From: Chondrus crispus
Taxonomy: Eukaryota; Rhodophyta; Florideophyceae; Gigartinales; Gigartinaceae
Direction: 5' to 3'
Length of the DNA: 64,000 nt
Assembly (NCBI RefSeq): GCF_000350225.1
Contig: NW_005179027.1
Span: 150,747 to 214,746 of the forward strand
The translations under genes were made by a program, and so were the position numbers. Numbering within the stretch: position 1 is the stretch's first letter; every line of letters starts with the position of its first letter. Of the stretch, positions 38,383 to 49,990 are shown piece after piece. A model generated the notes under the pieces. It had not been told where the DNA came from. It saw only the letters and a list, made by a program, of their open reading frames with translations, and searched no databases.

Positions 38383-41300
38383 TATCCCCTTCTGAGCGCC
38401 CTTGCGCAGTGCACCTCTTTGCAGAATCCCCTAAGTCATTCATCTCTTTTCGACCGACGGTCACAGCCGAAGCAAGGGCAAGACGAACTCAACCTTTATT
38501 TTTCCTGCCGGGGTGGTTATTGATTAGCGGTACCACCCTATGCCCTTTGAATTATAGAAAGAAACCACGTGCGTATCCCTTTCCCCTTCTTTCATATCCC
38601 CTGACCACGAAGTACATTCCTGATACCTCCTCTGTTCATGCAGCCAACTGGGGAGTTTCCGCGAGAATCTCCTACCAAACTTCCTTCGAATCGGGAATGT
38701 CCCACGCTGTCTCCATCTCAGCCAGCAATCCATTGACCTCTGCGTTTTAATTGAGCGGTCCAATTGCGCTCAGCGAGAAAAAACTTCAGAAACATCTACC
38801 TTGAACTTGAGCGTGACGGTAAAAGTGAAGAGTGTCCCTTGGTGCGAAGAACAAGAAATCGGTCGCGTTCCCTCCTCGCTTCCCGTTTCCCCAATAGTTT
38901 TTCTCGAGCAGACCTCAGTTTGTGACTCCAAGAGTCCTTCAAGCTCATGCATTCCCCGTGAAGTGTCCAATCTCTGGCATTCCAATTTTTCCTGTACCGC
39001 TGGTACCGCAACACTCGGCATCGTGGCTTCCTTTTTCCGATTATCTGGACAAAGAAGTCCCTGCCTCGATCTCTCTTCTAACCCTTGACTCGACAAGGAG
39101 GCTCGTCTTTCCGTTCCCCTTTTTGTGTCGCAGTCTCTCCCTCGTCCGTCCTCCAACCTCCAAACACATTGGTGAAAATCGTTGTCGCAACCGTCTCCTG
39201 TTAAAAGAAAATTGAACACTCTCAACGCTGTCTCTACGTTCCTAGCATAGTCACACTCCACCACGTGTCGGTCGCAAGAATGGTGCACTTGAACGCACAA
39301 TTCTCATGACCAATGTTGTTTCCCTTAACGCTTCGTCTTCAGCGGTTCCAGTTGTCACTGTCCCTGGGGACGAGATCTCTACCACTTCTTTCACGGCGGC
39401 CTCCTGTGGTTACATCACTTTCCCCAAATAAAAAATACCCTCTGATAGCTTCATGTCGTCTGCTCTTTCCCTCGCGTGGGTCTCCACGAAATCCACGCAA
39501 AATGGTCTCTCCGCCGTTTCCACTCCACGCTCTGCGCCCTCTCACGCTTCACTAACTCGTCGTGCGATTTCTTCTCAGCCCCCCTTCGCTCTGATCACAC
39601 GATAAATGTCAATCCACGTCACGGATCACGTTGAGCATATGCGAAGCGTCGATCGTGATCCTGCCAACATTGCTTTGTCGAAAGGTTCTTGGACCAGCCT
39701 TTCGTTAACGGTCTTAAGTGTGGCGGCTGGCGCTGTAGGTTCAAGTCGGTTGTCATTTTGAGGAACGATCGCGCTGCATAGGGAACAGCATCTTCAATCA
39801 CCACCTCGACCGCAATAAAAACCCAAAATGCGCTTGTACACGTTGCCACGTATGTCTACTTCGTCGCGAAAATTCGTCTTCCGATCGAGCATGTCAGCAG
39901 CATTTCGCTGCGGAGTCAAAGACGGTTTCCGCCCTTCGGCCATCTGTCTACGCCGTATGGCCAGCTCATGTCTCGCGAAGGATCCCTTCATCATATCCCT
40001 CGGGGCCGGTACGTCTGTGGATTCCCCCATCGCTTCTCGTACCGCGGCATTTTTCTTGACCCCATGAGTCTTCGTCGGTGTTTTCTGCAAGCCGGAACTA
40101 CTTCATGCGCTTTCCCAGTGCTTGAGCGGCATACTACCGACCACCGCATCCTCAGGATGCGGTGGTCGGTAGTATGCCGCAGGCTGCCTCCTTCATCTCC
40201 AAATTCCTCCCCTTACAGTTCCAACCTTTTTCTTCTTCTTCCTTGCAGTGTACGCGTCCCGAAATCCTCCTCTTCATGTAGCCCGGCATGCTCATTCTCG
40301 AGTTCCCCCTCTGATTACCATTGTCGTCCCTTCGATCCCGGGGCCACACACCTCTGTCTTTCTTCTACATCCTCTTACTTGCATTGTAAGTCTCCCCTCT
40401 TCTCCTCTTTTCTCATACGCCCCGTCGCTGCGGTCGCAGCCTCTTCTCTCCACTTTCCTTCTCTTTTCCTCGTTACTGTCTTCCTTCTCTTATCCTTTTC
40501 CGTGCACCTCTGCTACTGCAGTTGCACATCCCCTATTACCTTCTCTTTTCCTCCGCTCGTCCACCAGAGGTCGCCGATCGGATGTGAAGCGACTATTTCC
40601 ACTTCCCCGTCCACTTGCCTCTCGTTGCTTACAGAAGAACTCCCGGTCTTCCTGGCCTTCAGGCTTTCTCAATGCCTATCCCCGCACCTCAGCGAGAGAA
40701 TTTACCAGCCCTCCAGTGCGTGATTACCTCCTCTGCGGTTATCAGATTGTCTAATGATCCCGATCAATCCCCGTCCTGACGTCATTGACGTCTATACAAA
40801 GGTACCTATTTACAATCTCCTCCTCCTTCTTTCTGCGTACCGTCACTGCGGCCGTACTTCTCTTTTCACCAACTTCCTACTCTTTTGCATTTTCAATTTT
40901 CTCTTCCCTGATTCCCCTATATTTCCTTCTCTTCAGTTCCTCCTCTTTATCCTTGGCACGGCGTGTCGCTGAGCCTGTTTCGCATCCCCTTTCCAGCCTG
41001 TCCTACTGGACACTCGACGAGGGTTGTTATGTGAGAGAAAGCTTCCGGTGGTTGTACTCTGCTTGTCAACACCTGCTGCACGTCCCTCCGCTCCTTCTTC
41101 ATTGACTCCGTATGGCGAGATTCTTCCGAGCTTATCCCCACGAGTACCCAATTCCTTCGTAGCAGCGGCCCCGTCTGCGATCACCATCGCGGCAGTGATG
41201 TCGCGTCTCTCTCCCTCTTCGGTTCTTCCCGCATCAACGTTTCCCTTTGTCCGGGTGATGCTGCACCGAATTCTCACTACCAGTGAGGTCCACCTTCGAA

Positions 41301-41889
41301 GTGCTGTCGTCGATAGCTGGCTGCTTGACGTTCTTCTTCTCTTCCCCTGCCGTTCTCCTTTCTCGTGCACACTGTACACTTCGCGGCTGATATAGTCTTC
41401 CCTTGGTCGAACCGACCCGGGGTCACTTGTATCTCCCCCTTTTTTTGGACGAGTTGGCGGCTTCTCACTGTGGGTTCATGCCCTCGTCACCTACAGTACA
41501 CAAAATAAATAAAGGGGGGAAAACGAGGTGAAATGGAAAGGCAATTGGTCTCGTACTGACCGGACAGGATATTATGCTTCCCTGGCGGGCGTGGCAAAGC
41601 GGTTTCAAAAACCTCGCCTCTTCCTCCTCTTCTGGGGGCCGTCCTTTTCGATCTGGTTCAACGGATGCGCGGGCGACGGCGTCGCCGTGATAGAGAGCTG
41701 GGTCTCCTGTGTGAGCTCCCCGTCGGGGTGCGTTCCCAATCGATCATTTTCAAGGGAAGCTGGGGCGGTGGGAAAGAACCTTTCCGACACACTAGGGGTG
41801 TCCTGCGTCAGCTCTTCGTCCTAATTGGTGGTTTGGTATTAATTATACTCTTTTCGACGAAGTTTGATGCTGCTTATGTACAGGTTGTG
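38383..41889. other. Gypsy-3 3' region, strongly strand-asymmetric, no intact gene
   Basis: The plus strand is pyrimidine-rich over most of 38.4-41.5 kb (so the element's sense strand is purine-rich). Long plus-strand ORFs such as 39968-40723 are Ser/Pro/Leu-rich products of this bias and are not called. A minus ORF at 39794-40090 (RHELAIRRRQMAEGRKPS, DVDIRGNVYKRI-like) looks more protein-like but is unrecognised. A perfect palindrome lies at 40126-40180. Confidence 0.5.
40126..40180. repeat. Perfect 55-bp palindrome
   Basis: Arms of 27 bp (40126-40152 and 40154-40180) are exact reverse complements around a single C at 40153. No mismatch was found on reading both arms base by base. Confidence 0.97.
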
Positions 41890-42221
41890 TCATTGACACT
41901 GACATCGTCGGTTTAATTCCCATTTGAAAGGAAGCACGTCCGTAAAGAACACGAGCAATAATCCGTGGTCGATGTGTATCAACTGTAGTCCTTCGTTGCC
42001 CCTTTCTCCCCGAAAATACCAATTTTTGCGTCTACGAAATGTGGAGTCCTTTGACTTGACGCTCCCGACGGGATTCGCCGTCATGTCAAGCTGTAGTTGC
42101 GCACCATCTTCTCTCGTGCTTCTGAGGGGTGCAAGTTCCTTCTCCTCCTCATCCGTCCATTGATTTGCCTTGTAGTCTTGCTGATCGAAGTCCGCGGTAC
42201 GTGGTCGCGTCGCCAGAGTCC
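41890..42221 (-). other. Candidate spliced accessory exon in Gypsy-3
   Basis: On the minus strand a T-rich tract (42300-42225) ends in TTGTTGTTGCAG, a strong 3' splice site look-alike. It is followed by an open frame of about 110 codons to 41890 (DFDQQDYKANQWTDEEEKEL, RRRKNWYFRGERGNEGLQL, VFFTDVLPFKWELN). I recognise no domain. A donor is not certain: GAA|GTAAGG near 42907 is one candidate. It could be an env-like or other accessory product made from a spliced RNA, or chance. Confidence 0.35.
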
Positions 42222-42999
42222 TGCAACAACAAAAATAAAAATAAAAAATAGAATAGAGTAGAACATAAACAAAAAGAAGAAAGTAACAGAAACAAAACAA
42301 AATAAAAAAGGGAACGGAAGGGGGGTTATGGTAGGTAAGTGTTAAACAGGCTCTAGACAATAGGAATGTGTATGAGCGTCGACATTGGTCGTCGCGGGGT
42401 CCTTCGTAGCAGCGTTCCTTAGGCGGTGGTCCATATGGACGGATATTCTTGCTCGTCGAGCGTGGGCAGTGTGTTAGGAGTGCGTGTGACGATCGGCGTC
42501 ATGTGAGGTCGGGTGAGGCTTGGCTGCGGGTCGACTTAGAATATTTATGGCGCCGACTGTGGCAAGCGACAACGACTCCGCATGCGGACTGCAGTTGCCG
42601 TGATTTTTCCTGCTTTTTGATTATAATTTCGCAGCATGGCTGGAATTCGAGCTTTGACTTGTGTCGCCCGTTCAGCAGTTCGTTGTCGACACGCCTATAT
42701 ATATATATATTTTTTCACATCATACCCTACGCGGGCGGACCGCCTGTTCGAAACGTCATTTCTCGTCCGTACTGCGGTGAGGCGTGTTCGTGTTTTCCGG
42801 GAGGCTCCATGCCTCATCCAAAGATACGGTTCCGCTTCAATTCCTTGAAAACGCGTCGCGCGTCTGTCCCTTCTTGTAACAGGGGCCCCGAGAGCTGACT
42901 TCCTTACTTCCCTTGATTCCACGTCCCTCGTTTATGCACCTCACGGGCCCGTTCCTTCTTCGAATTTCTGACCCTTCCGTTGTCTCCAACCTGCGAACT

Positions 43000-44730
43000 T
43001 TATTGACGATTGCTATCCCGATCGTGCGCGTGACACTTGCGCGGCAAGGATAGTCTTTTCCTTCGGAAATACGTGACGGCCGCGCTGCGGGGCAATTGCT
43101 CAATGGGCTCCCACGTCGCGTCTTCGGGCGTATACCCGTACCACTCCACCTTGAGAATCAAATTACCATCTTGATAATCGTGGTCGACGACCCGGTCTAT
43201 TACGTATTCCGTATTTTTCGTCTCTCCTTCTTTCTCTGAATTGTCTCCTTCCCCCTTCTGAAGATCTTCCAACTCATCCACCTCTCTGGATTTTCCGGAC
43301 TCACGTAGGTCTTGTGACGTCTCTGCTGTCGGTGTTTGACTAACTAAATTCTCTTGGTCCCCTGACATCTGCGTGTGTGTGTGAGGATGATCCTCGTCCT
43401 CGATTACCTGTCCATCTTCGTTCCTTTTCGGCTTTCCCAGGAACTGTAGCGCTTGACGTAGGCCAGTTATCGGCGCATAGTCCATCGGGCTTGTGGCCAA
43501 TTCCACCCTATCTCGCGATACGCGTTCCTCCTGATCGCCAATGGCAATGACGACCGTATATTGATCCGACCTTCTGACCTGATAAGGTCCTGTAGCGACT
43601 TGTGCAAGCTTGTGCTTCGGTTCGCTAGCCGAGCCCTGCTCCTTCCTGAGGAACACGTGGGACCCCGGTGGGATATCATATTTCGGTTTGCAGAGCCGTG
43701 CGTCGAAATTTCGCTTGTACCGGGCTTGTTCCTTTCGCAAACTCCTATCGGCGCTTCGTATTAGGCTTTCTAACCACGACTTCCATTTCAGGTAGTATGC
43801 TCGTGACGAGCTGAATTTCTCCAAACTTGGCTGCGCTTGTAACGCAATGCTTCTCGGCGTCCGAGCTAACACCAGCTCGAAGGGCGCGATGTTCGTAGTT
43901 CGATGAACTTGCGTGTTGTATGCGAACGTCACAGCGTCGCTAAATAGGTCCCAGTCCTTGGGAGGTTCTCCAACATATTTTCGCAACGCGGAAGTCAGCG
44001 TGCGATTAAACCTCTCAACTTGGCCGTTGGCTTGCGGGTGGTACGTAGTCGTGAACACATTGCGTATGCCGAGAATTCGGCAGACGTTCTGAAAGAACCG
44101 GGCCGTGAACTGTGTTCCATTATCGGACAGCAGCTTGACCGGCGGTCCGTACATGAATAACCAATGGTGAACGAAGGCTTGTGCGATGTGCGCAGCTGAT
44201 ATCTTCTTCAACGGTACGGTTCGTACCAGTTTCGAGTATCGATCGCTGATCACGAGAATGTACCGATTTCCTCGTTTAGTTGTAATTAGCTCGCCGAGTA
44301 TGTCGATGGCGACAAACTCCAGCGGAGCGTTGGGAGTGAACAGCTTCATTTCCTTCGTGTTTCTTCTTAACTTCACCCTTTCCCGCGCACATGCGGCGCA
44401 ATTCTTCGCGACTGCGTAGCAGTCTAGGGCCATCGTAGGCCAATAAAAACATGTTCTTAACGTCTTGTACAGTTTCCTGCCTCCAGAGTGGCCTGCTGAT
44501 TTTGCGTGATGGCTCAGCCCTAGGATGCGGTCCCTTAACGATTGCGGTATCACCACTTGTACAAACTCTGCCGCAGTACAGCATAGAGTTCCTTTGAATT
44601 CCACTGTCTCCGTCGTGAACGTCCTCGCTTTTCCAGCGTTCATCTCCTCCTTGATTCGACTGCAGAAAGGGTCGACGGCTTGCTCGCAAATGAGCTCCTC
44701 CGGAGTGACAGCTTGGAAGTGATCGAGGCG
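43000..44730 (-). pseudogene. pol: Gypsy-3 integrase with chromodomain
   Basis: The frame (open from about 44715 after a frameshift) reads CSRIKEEMNAGKARTF, then the zinc domain (HHAKSAGHSGGRKLYKTLR, CAACARERVK). The DDE core has AIDILGELITT, LLSDNGTQF and ANGQVERFNRTLTSAL, followed by a linker and the chromodomain (YVIDRVVDHDY, VEWYGYTPEDATWEPIEQLP, FRRKRLSLP) near 43200-43040. All integrase acidic residues are present and this part has no stop, unlike the rest of the element. Confidence 0.92.
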
Positions 44731-46511
44731 ATCAGAGGCGGCCCCCCCTCAAGAGCGAGGATGTCGTCTAACGCGTCAAAAGTGTCTTCGTCTTCCACTG
44801 TACCCTCGGCCGGTTCGGCCATAAAACATGGGATTTCATGGTCGATTTCGTCGACGGTTTCTCCATGCGTGAACAGCCTTTGCAAGGCATCTGCCTGGCT
44901 GTTTGACTTTCCTTTCTTGTACTTAATTTCAAAGTCGAATTCCGAGAGGCGTAGCCTCCATCGTATTAAACGTCTACTCGGATCTGTTACGTTCATCAAC
45001 CATCTCAACGAGATGTGGTCGGTATGCACGATAAATTGCTCGCCATATAGATATGGTCTTAATGTCTGGACGGCCCAAATTACCGCTAGACATTCTTTTT
45101 CTGATACAGAATAGTTTCTCTCGGCTGCCGCCAACGTTCTCGAAAAGAACCCGATGGGCTTACGCTGTGCATCCGGGTGTGTCTGAAATAACGCAGCGCC
45201 AATTTGATAGTCGCTTCCATCGGTATCTACCGAGTATGGAAGGTCCTTCTTTGGCAGTGCCAGTACTGGCGGTGCCAAGATGGCCTCCTTAAGCTTGTGA
45301 AAAGCCTTTTCGCATGGTTCGTCAAATCCTTCCAACCGGACCGGTTGTCCCTTCTTCAATAGTTGATTGAGCGGATATGCGATTTTCCCATAATGTGGGA
45401 CGAACCTGCGGTATACATTACAAAGTCCCAGAAAGCTTCTGAGCTGTGTCTGCGTTTGAGAGTACTTCACTTGTTCCAAAGCGGCGGTCCGCGCAGCGTG
45501 GACTTCTAGCGTACCTGGCCGAACGACGTGGCCTAGATACTTGATCTTTTCGACGAAAATTTCGCACTTGCGAAGCTTGAGCTTCACGCCTGCCTTCTCC
45601 AATACGGACAATATTGGATCAACATGAACCATGTGTTCTTCCCATGACTTACTGAAAATGATTATGGCATCTAAATATACCAAACATGATTTCCATCGGA
45701 ACGGAGAGAGTAAGATATCCACGGCTCCCTGAAACGTCGCCGGCGCGTTGGTAAGCCCGAAGGGCATTATTGAGAATCTGTAGAGACCTGAGTGACATGA
45801 AAAAGCTGTCTTGTTGCGGTCCGCTTCGGGAATAAGCATCTGCCAATACCCCGAGATCGCGTCCAACGCGGAGTAAACGTTGGTGTCACCAAGCGAGTCC
45901 AGACACTCATCCATCCTGGGTAAAGGGTACGTGTCCTACACCGTCACCGCGTTTAACCTGCGGTAGTCTACGCAAAAGCGCATCGATCCGTCCGGCTTGG
46001 GCACTAATAAAACGGGCGACGCCCATTCTGACTGCGCCGGTTCGATGACTCCTGCTTCTAACATCTTCCGTACTTCTGCGTCCTCAACCTCCCGAGCCTT
46101 TGGACCGGCTCGGTAGGGAACTTGTGCGATGGGCCTGGTCTCCGGGATCAACTCGATCTGGTGGACCGTGGTGTTAATTTCACCAAGGGTCCCATCCCAC
46201 ATGCGGGAATACTTCTTCAACATCCGACGGAACTTGTCTCGCAGCCGGTTCGGCACGTGGCTCAGGTCGAGCTCCTCCACGTCCGGCGGTGGCGGCTCAA
46301 TCCTACGTGGCGGCTTCGTAGATGCCGACGCGGAGAGCCCTGCCGACTGTTCTTCTGGCTGGTCTTCGCGGTCCTGATCCGACGGTTCGCATCTTGTCTC
46401 GCCTGTAGCCGTCTTGGTAGAATTAGGAAAATTTTCCTTCTTCCTTTCTTGAATTCCGAGAACCTCACCGATGGTGGTTTTGCTCTCAATGACGGCCCTC
46501 GGGTGCGGCAA
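44640..46511 (-). pseudogene. pol: Gypsy-3 reverse transcriptase and RNase H
   Basis: RT starts with HPRAVIESKTTIGEVLG; FCVDYRRLNAVTV is followed by an in-frame TAG (45936-45938), then DECLDSLGDTNVYSALDAIS and MPFGLTNAPATFQGA. The catalytic box reads VYLDAIIIF (about 45685-45660): the second Asp of YLDD is Ala (codon GCC), which should abolish polymerase activity. RNase H has SVDTDGSDYQIGAALFQ and ADALQRLF. The frame is lost near 44715. Confidence 0.92.
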
Positions 46512-46528
46512 AATAATTCTGCTACCAC

Positions 46529-47466
46529 TTAGCCCTTTTGCACCCTGACAGGATACGTCCTAAAATTCGCTACGAGTAAACGAAATAGCTCGTCAGGCTC
46601 AACCAGAACGACACCATTCGTGCTCGTCAACCCGTGCCTTTCGTACAACGAAGAGTACGGATGAACCACAACCAAACCCGCCCTCTTCGAGGTGCATTCA
46701 ACGACGCGTTGCGTCCCTGGCTCGATAGTCGTGGTTCTTGCCACTTTTACCTTAGGGGAAATTCTCTCCCCCTTTCCATCATTCTCGTCCTCTCCCGGGA
46801 CAAGATTCTTCTTCCCTTTTCTCGGCGAGAACCGCCTGACTATCGGAACCTCCGAGAAATCCGCCAACTCAACCGTTTTCTTCCTTGGATAAATTGCCTC
46901 CACAAATTGGTCGCCGTAGTCCGCGGCTAGAATTAGCGGGACTGCGGGTTTTCGCATACAATAAACTCGGCAGCAGCCACAAATCGTCCAAGCCTCACAG
47001 GCATCTTGATTGTGCCGAGAGTCCGGAGTGGCCTATTGTTCGCGTCGCCGATGTCTTGGGTCGGTCCGTAGGACACCAACATTTCCATTCCTGCCGGAAG
47101 TTCCGATCTTCGAACCAAATTCGGTCTGGTGCCTGTGTCCAACACTGACAAGACTCGACTCATCAATCCGACCGTTGGTCTAATATCCGCGTAAACTTTG
47201 TAGTTTTTTCGCTCGAGGACCAAGATCTTTTCAGGACATTCTTGTTGCTTAACCCTGTACCAAGGCCTACGAATTTGATCCATTGGACGATCCTTGTCTC
47301 GACTTAGAATTTTCTTGACAACAGTCGGCTCCTTCGGCCTATCCACTATTCCAACTACCTCCTCGTCGAGGCCTTCTTTTTTTGCTAGAGACGGGGAACG
47401 GGACTGAGTCCCGGACGCAGTACGTTGAACCTGCACCTCTCGTGACGCCCTCGAGATTTTCTCTCT
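46529..47466 (-). pseudogene. pol: Gypsy-3 protease and pol N-terminus
   Basis: It lies in the gag frame directly after the gag TAG (47467-47469). The retropepsin motif is VLSVLDTGTRPNLV near 47140. A frameshift near 46945 moves FIVCE to PAVPLILAADYGDQFVEAIY, and another near 46535 precedes the RT. The order and spacing match Gypsy-1. Confidence 0.85.
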
Positions 47467-49773
47467 CTAGTTTCCCTGCGGTTGCGGGTTCCTTCTCACG
47501 TCCGACGACGAGGGCCCGGCGGCGGGTCCTCTAAAGGGTTGGTTCGACCTTGGCGTTGAAGCACTCGGCGCGCTCGCCGCCTGCGAATCGAACCAATTCT
47601 TGACCTTCAGATAACTAGTCGATGGTATCCCCAATATCTCCATCGGAGACAAAGCCTCATAATTTCCCAAAACTTGGTGCATTTCCCAGAGGGAAAGAAT
47701 GCACGTTGGCGCGGCGTGCCCCTTCTCGTAACAGTGATAGCACACCTGTCCGTGCTTCTTGACGGGATATGGCGGCCTAGGTCCTCCACGGGCCGGCGGC
47801 TTTCCTTGATGTTGCGGCCTTCCCATCCGGCCTGGCCTTCGAAACGTTGTACCCTTGTCTTCCATCGGAATGCGCGGCGCGGGCGTGTGGCCGCGCCCCC
47901 GGAACATCATCACGGGATCCGTGGGCTCTAAAAACGACTCCGTCATGTATGTGGGCATCGGTAAAGTTGACGACCCACTTGCCTGGTAGTCCTCATGTCC
48001 GTAGCCTTCAGATGGCTCAATCGAATCGCCTTCGGCGACGAACGCTCCTTCATAATAATTTTCATTGCTTCTCTGCGCACTGCCCTTCTCTGAAGCGGAG
48101 ATTTACTCGGCTAAGTGGACGGCGCCGTGACCTTTACGACCAGGATAAGAAGAAGCCCTCGACTTGTTCCCCGCCCTGAACGTCGACGGCGTCTGAATCG
48201 TGACCTTCTTGGTCTTCTTGTCCTTTGCGCGGCTCGCCGAGCCATGCGCCTTTGCGTAATTTACCAATCTCAAAAATGAGACAACTCGGTTATCTTGTCG
48301 ATACTGCGAGACCATGGGCTTGATACTGGCATCTAGCCCCTCGATGAACATGGTCATCTGCTCCTCCATGGAATAAAAATTCCCACAGCGGTTGCTCGCA
48401 TCTGTTAGGCGAATGTAAAATTCCATTTCGTCTTCAGACGGTCTCTGCCGAACTTCTCGCAATGCGAGCACGGCTTGACGGATCGCCTCGTCGGTGGCGA
48501 AACTTCTCAATAGCCACTGTACGGCCTCCGGCCAGGCGGATTCCTTCCCATGGTGGGATCCCGCCGTCTGAGACACAGAAGTGTACTGTCTTACGGCAAT
48601 GCCACTAAGGAATTCGGACAACAAGCGAATCGCTTGTCCCTCATTCGTCTCCTGAGTATCAAACTCTTGAACCAACGCCAAAAAATCCAACACAAGGACG
48701 CCGTCTTCTCCTGTGAGCTTGTTGTCCTTCTTCACCTTAGGTGGAATATCTCTCCTGATTTTGCGCACGGCGGTCCGCCGGGAACTGGACAAACGTGTCT
48801 GCGGGTTCCGCACGCGGTACGTTCGGTACGAAAGTAGTTTCTTGAAGAGTTAGTTGGTCGGATTCAGCTCCTCCAACTCCTCCCATCGCGGCCCGCGCCG
48901 CGTTGCGACATCTTCGGGTTCCGCGTCTTCGTCTCTCCGCGAGGCGGACGAAGTGACTCCGCCTCGTCTGGAGGAAATTTTCTTGCTTGACGTAATTCCG
49001 TTTCCTTCTTCTGAACGGTGTTCGGAATCGCCCGAATGGTTCGACTAGCCGTCGCCACCATCTTCAGAGGGACCATGCGACTCCGACTGTGAGTCGCGGT
49101 CCTCCAGATCGTCACTACAGTGACTCTTGTTTGTACGTCGCTTGTCCTTCTAGGAGGACTTCGACTTGGAGCTCCGCTGTCGAGCGGGCTTGTCCTTCTT
49201 CGACCGACGGTCGCCCTCTCTACCCGAAGGGAGCGGCTCGTCGTCCGATCCTTTCCGAGCTTGATCCGCGGCCAGCTCAAGGTCCTGGAGACGTTGCGCG
49301 GCGCGATCGAATCGGTCATCAATGCTTGTTCTAAATTTTCCTAAGGACTCCAAGGCTTGATTCGCGTCGCGCCTCGCGTCCTTAACTGAGAGTTTCAACG
49401 AAGCTAGGACCTCCGGCTCCGCGACTTCGGTTACCTCCCCTCGTTCCTTCTCGACGAGATCCACGCGAGCTGTTAGCTCTTCCAACACGACGTGGAACTC
49501 GGCTGCTTGCAACTCCAGTGGCTTTCGCACTAAAGCCAATTCATCCTCGAGAATTTTCTTATTCTCTCGGCGAATTTCGATGCCCATCTTCTCGAACTTC
49601 TCGTCCAGGTCATTCTTGTCGGCGGCAATCCCCGCAGGGGATTCTTGATCTCCGGGATCCGTGGCCGTATTGGCCTGGCTCCGGGTGCGAGGACCCCTCG
49701 GGATCCTCAACGCCCGTGCCGATCCGCTTCTACTCGCCCCGGGACCGACGTCCCCGTGTGCGCTTGTTGACAT
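47467..49773 (-). pseudogene. gag: Gypsy-3 gag with three internal stops
   Basis: A single frame from ATG 49773 to TAG 47467-47469, interrupted by TAG 49150-49152, TAG 49045-49047 and TAA 48850-48852. The N-terminal 200 codons form a charged coiled coil (LDEKFEKMGIEIRRENKKIL). The capsid-like part (48700-48230) contains WPEAVQWLLRSFATDEAIRQ, LREVRQRPSEDEMEFYIRLT and MFIEGLDASIKPM, aligning with Gypsy-1 gag. The zinc knuckle CYHCYEKGHAAPTC (near 47735) has canonical spacing. Gag and pol share one frame here, whereas Gypsy-1 needs a shift. Confidence 0.88.
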
Positions 49774-49870
49774 CGTTCGGCGTAGCGAACGAACTTAAAA
49801 AAGATACGAACAAAAAATAAAAAAGAGACTCCGTTACCCAGATCAACTTCCTTGTCGTAGACAAAACCGT

Positions 49871-49990
49871 TCTAGGTCGGGAGACCACTTTTGTAGTGCA
49901 ACTCCAGACCGGGAATTTCGTAGGCAAAATTCTTGATCAGGTCTCCTGTACACCAAACTTTCTAGGTTGGGAGACCACTTTTGTAGTGCA
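49871..49990. repeat. Duplicated LTR/PBS junction in Gypsy-3
   Basis: The 30-base stretch at 49961-49990, which spans the LTR end and the primer binding site, is repeated at 49871-49900 with one difference, 90 bp away. The leader therefore contains two potential primer binding sites. Confidence 0.9.
49961..49977 (-). promoter_or_regulatory. Gypsy-3 primer binding site
   Basis: On the minus strand TGGTCTCCCAACCTAGA begins four bases after the 5' LTR end. It shares its core with Gypsy-1 (368-385). Confidence 0.75.

Noticed and set aside
39968-40723. 251-codon plus-strand ORF in Gypsy-3
   Set aside because: Composition reflects pyrimidine bias; no domain, and the palindrome crosses it.
41890-42360. 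A membrane protein starting with a Phe/Tyr/Leu-rich segment (minus-strand ORF from 42360)
   Set aside because: The hydrophobic start is the translation of a T-rich tract that looks like an intron end; only the part after 42221 is considered.
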